From contig NZ_FMZX01000006.1 in the NCBI RefSeq assembly GCF_900101615.1, forward strand, positions 62,001 to 126,000: a DNA stretch of 64,000 nt, written 5' to 3'. Positions 60,610 through 64,000 of this stretch are shown piece after piece. Position 1 is the first letter of the stretch, and each line of letters opens with the position of its first letter. The notes beneath the pieces were generated by a model. The model searched no databases, was not told where the DNA came from, and saw only the letters and a list, made by a program, of their open reading frames with translations. This stretch comes from Belnapia rosea. Lineage in GTDB: Bacteria; Pseudomonadota; Alphaproteobacteria; Acetobacterales; Acetobacteraceae. The position numbers and the translations under genes were made by a program.

Positions 60610-61494
60610 TCAGGCGGGTGGTATGGCGGGCGCCAGGGCCTCGTGCCCGGGCGCGTAGAGGTTGTTGCTGATCGCCGGGTTGCGGTTGACCAGCGGGCGG
60701 CGGAAGAGCGGATGCGTCATGCTGCGGATCTCGTGCTCGACCTGGAAGAGGCGGCGGCCATCCTCCGGGTCGATGAGGTCGATGAAGCGGTACTGGTGCT
60801 CGCTGTCCTCGCGGCTGATGAGCCCGCGCCCGGCGAGCTTCGCATGCACCCCGCCGAAATCGGCGAAGGCGAGCTGGATGTGGTGGCCGTCATACTCCGG
60901 CTGCGGCGCGTCGGTCTCGCGGTAGACGAGGTGCTGGGATGCGGCGACGAGGACATGCAGCGCGCCGTCCCGCATTGCCGCCGGGGCGCCGATGATCTGG
61001 TCATAGAAGCGGGCGATGCCGTGCAGCGTGCCGGGCGCCACGTCGAGCTGGACATAGGGCATGCCGAGATGGATCCGCCCGAAGCGCGCGGCGTCCGGCT
61101 CATGGACGCGGATGCGGTTGCCCCAGGGGCAGGTGACGTCGACATGCCCCTCGGCCTCGGCGAAGGCGTAGCGCGTGCCCTCCAGCCAGCGGCGGGCGCG
61201 GTGGAGCTGGTGCAGCAGCAGCTCCCGGTTCGGCGTCACCAGGCCGACCACGCCGCGCAGCACCTGCGCCGGGCCGGTCGGCAGGTGGAACTGGCTGACG
61301 CCGGCATTGGCCCACATGTTGTCGAGGCCGGTCATCAGATAGGGGTCGCGGGTCAGGCCGAGGCCGGTGATGTAGAAGGCCGTCGCCAGCGCCTGGTCGG
61401 GCACGCGGAGGTTGACGTGCTGGAGCTCGACCGAATTGCCGAGGGTCTCGCTGGCCCGGTTGAAGGGACAATCCACCTTCGCCATGCCGTCCAT
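60610..61494 (-). CDS. VOC superfamily (glyoxalase/dioxygenase-like) protein
   Basis: A 294-aa protein with two VOC modules. LGNSVELQHVNLRVPDQALA begins module one and LGMPYVQLDVAPGTLHGIA begins module two; metal ligand candidates are H in LQHVNL and in GHHIQLAFADF. The C-terminal 55 residues, including RSMTHPLFRRPLVNRN, are extra. Could be an extradiol-dioxygenase-like or isomerase member. Head of the operon with aldolase and hydrolase. Confidence 0.85.
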   Translation of the reverse strand: MDGMAKVDCPFNRASETLGNSVELQHVNLRVPDQALATAFYITGLGLTRDPYLMTGLDNMWANAGVSQFHLPTGPAQVLRGVVGLVTPNRELLLHQLHRARRWLEGTRYAFAEAEGHVDVTCPWGNRIRVHEPDAARFGRIHLGMPYVQLDVAPGTLHGIARFYDQIIGAPAAMRDGALHVLVAASQHLVYRETDAPQPEYDGHHIQLAFADFGGVHAKLAGRGLISREDSEHQYRFIDLIDPEDGRRLFQVEHEIRSMTHPLFRRPLVNRNPAISNNLYAPGHEALAPAIPPA

Positions 61495-61516
61495 GGTATG
61501 TTCCTCCCGCTGGCGC

Positions 61517-61530
61517 CGCGAAGCTTCGCG
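61517..61530. promoter_or_regulatory. Perfect palindrome in a divergent promoter region
   Basis: CGCGAAG followed by its complement CTTCGCG (14 bases) lies 23 bases before the VOC start and 79 before the MBL start, in the 114-base region between the divergent operons. A candidate shared operator. Confidence 0.4.
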
Positions 61531-61608
61531 CCGGGCCGGACACCACGCAAGACCTATGAGCCGCCGGGCTTCGCGCTACCATGCGCGGGCACGACAGGGG
61601 ACGGCAAC

Positions 61609-62481
61609 ATGGGCACGGGCTTCCGGCTGGGCGACCTCACCATCCACCGGGTGATCGAGGAGGAGAGCCCGCTCTTCGACCCCCTCACCTTCTTCCCGAA
61701 CCTTGCGCCGGAGCTGCTGGAGGAGAACCGGTCCTGGCTGGAGCCCGAGGCCATCGACCCGGCGACGGGCAAGCTGCGGCTCTGCATCCAGAGCTACGTG
61801 ATCGAGACGCCGCACCACCGGATCCTGGTCGATAGCTGCGTCGGCAACCACAAGCAGCGGTCGCAGCCCTTCTGGAACAACAAGACCGATGACAGCTGGG
61901 AGCGCAACCTGGCGGCGACCGGCCTCGGCCTCGGCGATATCGACTATGTCCTCTGCACCCACCTGCATGTGGACCATGTCGGCTGGAACACGCGGCTGCA
62001 GGACGGCCGCTGGGTGCCGACCTTCCCCAAGGCCCGCTACCTCTTCGCGGCGACGGAGGTGGCGCATTGGGAGGAGGCACGGAAGACGGCACCGAACCCC
62101 GTCTTCGAGGACAGCGTGCTGCCGATCCTGGAAGCCGGGCGGGCCGACCTCGTCGCCGGCGACAGCGGCATCGGCGACCACCTGCGGCTGACGCCGACGC
62201 CGGGGCATACGCCGGGGCATGTGGCGGTGGAGATCGGCAAGGAGGAGACCATCGCGGTGCTGACGGGTGACCTGATCCACTCGCCCCTGCAGGCGCGCTA
62301 CCCCGAGATCTCCATGCGGGCGGATACCGACCAGGCACAGTCGGCCGCGACGCGGCGGCGCTTCCTGGAGTGCCATTGCGACACCGGGCGGCTGATCTGC
62401 ACGGCGCATTTCCCCTCACCCTCCACCGGCCATGTGACGCGCTGGGGCGATGGCTTCCGCTTCATGGCCACGGCGGGATGA
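61609..62481 (+). CDS. MBL-fold metallo-hydrolase
   Basis: A 290-aa metallo-beta-lactamase fold enzyme. CTHLHVDHVGW has the HxHxDH metal motif (H118, H120, D122, H123), PTPGHTPGHVAVEIG and LTGDLIHSP supply the rest, and CTAHFPSPSTGHV the last His. Lactonase or ester hydrolase activity is likely. AGGGGA precedes the ATG. Co-directional with the following monooxygenase, 10 bases away. Confidence 0.9.
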   Translation: MGTGFRLGDLTIHRVIEEESPLFDPLTFFPNLAPELLEENRSWLEPEAIDPATGKLRLCIQSYVIETPHHRILVDSCVGNHKQRSQPFWNNKTDDSWERNLAATGLGLGDIDYVLCTHLHVDHVGWNTRLQDGRWVPTFPKARYLFAATEVAHWEEARKTAPNPVFEDSVLPILEAGRADLVAGDSGIGDHLRLTPTPGHTPGHVAVEIGKEETIAVLTGDLIHSPLQARYPEISMRADTDQAQSAATRRRFLECHCDTGRLICTAHFPSPSTGHVTRWGDGFRFMATAG

Positions 62482-62491
62482 GGGCCAAGGG

Positions 62492-63679
62492 ATGAGAGTG
62501 GGCATCATCGGCTGCGGCGTGGCCGGCAGCGTGTTGGCCGAGATGCTGATGGGCGCCCCTGGCTTCACCGTCGACATCTTCGACCGCATGCCGCGGGGCA
62601 GCGAGGAGGAGGCGGGGACCGGGCTCAATTGCGGGCCGAATGCGATGAAGGCGCTGCGGCTCCACCTGCCCGAGCGGCATGCGGCGGTGCGCGCCGCCTC
62701 GCTGCCCTGGCGGCGCTGGATCATCGAGACAGCGGATGGGCAGCGCCTCCTCGACCTGACGCTCGAGACGGTGGCGGAGGACGCCGGCATTCGCCTGCGC
62801 TGGTCGGAGCTGTACCGGCAGCTGCGCGCCCCCGTCGCCGATATCACCCATCACGAGCTGGAACTGGTGGCGGTGGAGGAGGATGCGGCGGGGCGGCTGG
62901 TGCCCGTGCTGCAGGCGCCGGACGGGGCCCGGCTGCGGCCGCGGGGCTACGAGCTGCTGGTTGCCGGCGATGGCCGCTATTCGGCGCTGCGGCGGCTGAC
63001 CGCGGGGGCGCCGCGGCCGGTCTTCCACGGCATTGCCATGACGCGGCTGCTGGTGCCGGAGGCGGCGGATTGCCCCTTCGAGGATTACGGCCAGTGGTTC
63101 AACGGCAATGCGCGGCTGCTGGCCTACCGGCTGCCGGGGGGCGCCGCCTATATCGCCGGCGGCTTCCCGCTGGCCTCGGCCGAGGCCGAGATCCCCCCCG
63201 AGGCGCGGACCGCCGCCTTCCAGCGCGCGCTCTACACGCCGGAGGACGGCCGGGCCTCCCCCGCCGTCGCCTGGATGTGCGAGCGGCTGGCCGCCGGCAT
63301 CGGCGCCATCCACTGGGCGCGGCTGCAGGATGCGCCCCTGCTGCGCAGCGCGGCGGCGGGGCGCGTGCTGTTCCTCGGCGATGCGGCGCATGCGATGGTG
63401 CCGACGCTCGGCCAGGGCGCGACCCAGGCGATCGAGGATGGCGTCATCGCCGGTGCCGTGCTGCGGCGCGGTGGCCTGGCCGAGGATGTCGCCGCCTGGC
63501 GCGACACGCGGATCGAGTTCGTCCGCCGCTTCAGCCTGGAGGCGACGGATACCATGTTCCCCGGACAGGACGCGGTGGCCGGGTCCCTGGCCAAGGGCGG
63601 GCCGGAATTCCTGGCGAGGCTGCGGCGCCTCTACACCGACGTGCCGCCGCCCGAGGAATTCGCGCCGGTGCGGGTGTAG
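62492..63679 (+). CDS. FAD-dependent monooxygenase (PHBH-like)
   Basis: A 395-aa flavoprotein hydroxylase. GIIGCGVAGSVLAE is the FAD-binding motif at the N-terminus, LLVAGDGRYSALRR carries the DG motif, and FLGDAAHAMVPTLGQGATQA the GD motif. Hydroxylates an aromatic or related substrate. Its 3' end overlaps the convergent flavin monooxygenase gene by 49 bases. Confidence 0.9.
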   Translation: MRVGIIGCGVAGSVLAEMLMGAPGFTVDIFDRMPRGSEEEAGTGLNCGPNAMKALRLHLPERHAAVRAASLPWRRWIIETADGQRLLDLTLETVAEDAGIRLRWSELYRQLRAPVADITHHELELVAVEEDAAGRLVPVLQAPDGARLRPRGYELLVAGDGRYSALRRLTAGAPRPVFHGIAMTRLLVPEAADCPFEDYGQWFNGNARLLAYRLPGGAAYIAGGFPLASAEAEIPPEARTAAFQRALYTPEDGRASPAVAWMCERLAAGIGAIHWARLQDAPLLRSAAAGRVLFLGDAAHAMVPTLGQGATQAIEDGVIAGAVLRRGGLAEDVAAWRDTRIEFVRRFSLEATDTMFPGQDAVAGSLAKGGPEFLARLRRLYTDVPPPEEFAPVRV

Positions 63680-64000
63680 CGGTTGGCCGGGACCGGAATG
63701 CCCAGATTCTCGCGCAGCGTCCTGCCCTCATAGCCGGTGCGGTAGATGCCGCGCCGCTGGAGTTCCGGCACCACCAGCTCGACGAAATCCTCGAGCGGGC
63801 GCGGGAAGTGCGGGAACATCAGGTTGAAGCCGTCGCAGGCGCCCTCTTCCAGCCATTCCTGCATCCGGTCGGCGATCTGCGCCGGCGTGCCGACCTGGAG
63901 CTGGTGGCCGAGCGACGTGCCGAGATAACGCGCCACTTGTCGGATGGAGAGGCCCTCCTTCCGCGCCAGGTCGACGATGAGCTGCTGGCGCGCCTTGGCG
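63631..64000 (-). CDS. LLM-class flavin-dependent monooxygenase, C-terminal part (cut by window end)
   Basis: The last 122 residues of a bacterial-luciferase-like monooxygenase of the NtaA/SnaA/DszA group. VARYLGTSLGHQLQVGTPAQ, IADRMQEWLEEGACDGFNLM and ELQRRGIYRTGYEGRTLREN are the family's conserved end. FMNH2-dependent; substrate class cannot be set from this portion. The start lies beyond position 64000. Confidence 0.88.
   Translation of the reverse strand, partial: AKARQQLIVDLARKEGLSIRQVARYLGTSLGHQLQVGTPAQIADRMQEWLEEGACDGFNLMFPHFPRPLEDFVELVVPELQRRGIYRTGYEGRTLRENLGIPVPANRYTRTGANSSGGGTSV

Overview
The window is very GC-rich, densely packed chromosomal DNA. It most likely comes from an acetic-acid-bacterium relative (Alphaproteobacteria, Acetobacteraceae, Roseomonas-like). 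The reasons are a BcsA-BcsB fusion with BcsD, ALAS-type haem synthesis, HWE-family histidine kinases, a tripartite tricarboxylate (Bug) receptor beside CaiB/BaiF and amidohydrolase genes, and a Zur-type operator in front of a zinc ABC transporter. I see no rRNA, tRNA, CRISPR array, insertion sequence or prophage. The genus is inferred.

Layout. 0-14.3 kb: an exporter and a mainly catabolic block (quinone oxidoreductase, Bug receptor, family III CoA-transferase, M20 carbamoylase-like amidohydrolase, TPR protein, FAH hydrolase, SMP-30 lactonase, a GT39-like membrane glycosyltransferase, and the hydantoinase/oxoprolinase pair HyuB-HyuA). 14.4-26.0 kb: a complete cellulose operon on the minus strand, read bcsZ > bcsP-like > bcsQ > bcsAB > bcsC > bcsD, mostly with overlapping starts and stops. 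26.2-30.4 kb: FAH protein, nitronate monooxygenase, lipoprotein and 5-aminolevulinate synthase. 30.6-38.0 kb: orphan CheZ-like protein, HerA-like ATPase, and RadC flanked by two HWE histidine kinases. 38.0-38.56 kb: a scar where a truncated histidine kinase and a truncated response regulator abut in opposite orientation, followed by a palindromic repeat. 38.6-48.7 kb: divergent PEP carboxylase homologue, NAD(P)HX dehydratase, histidine phosphatase, DegT aminotransferase with a sugar epimerase, potassium channel, RidA, lytic transglycosylase and a coiled-coil protein. 48.7-50.4 kb: zinc-uptake permease and ATPase with a Zur-box palindrome and an uncharted 37-codon ORF. 50.4-58.7 kb: DUF892 protein, EamA transporter, aldo/keto reductase, COG2509 flavoprotein, small secreted proteins, Atm1-like ABC exporter and NUDIX hydrolase. 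58.8-64 kb: a second catabolic block (epoxide-hydrolase-like, class II aldolase, VOC, MBL, FAD monooxygenase, and the C-terminal part of a flavin monooxygenase cut by the window end).

The most distinctive items are as follows. A palindromic repeat (copies at 14340, 38454 and 48673) sits only between convergent genes, and its TAGAGC ends supply the stop codons of the flanking genes. The cellulose operon has a mixed architecture. A Zur box abuts the start codon of a possible leaderless small membrane ORF. A PEPC homologue has its canonical catalytic motifs replaced. A head-on junction joins two broken two-component genes.
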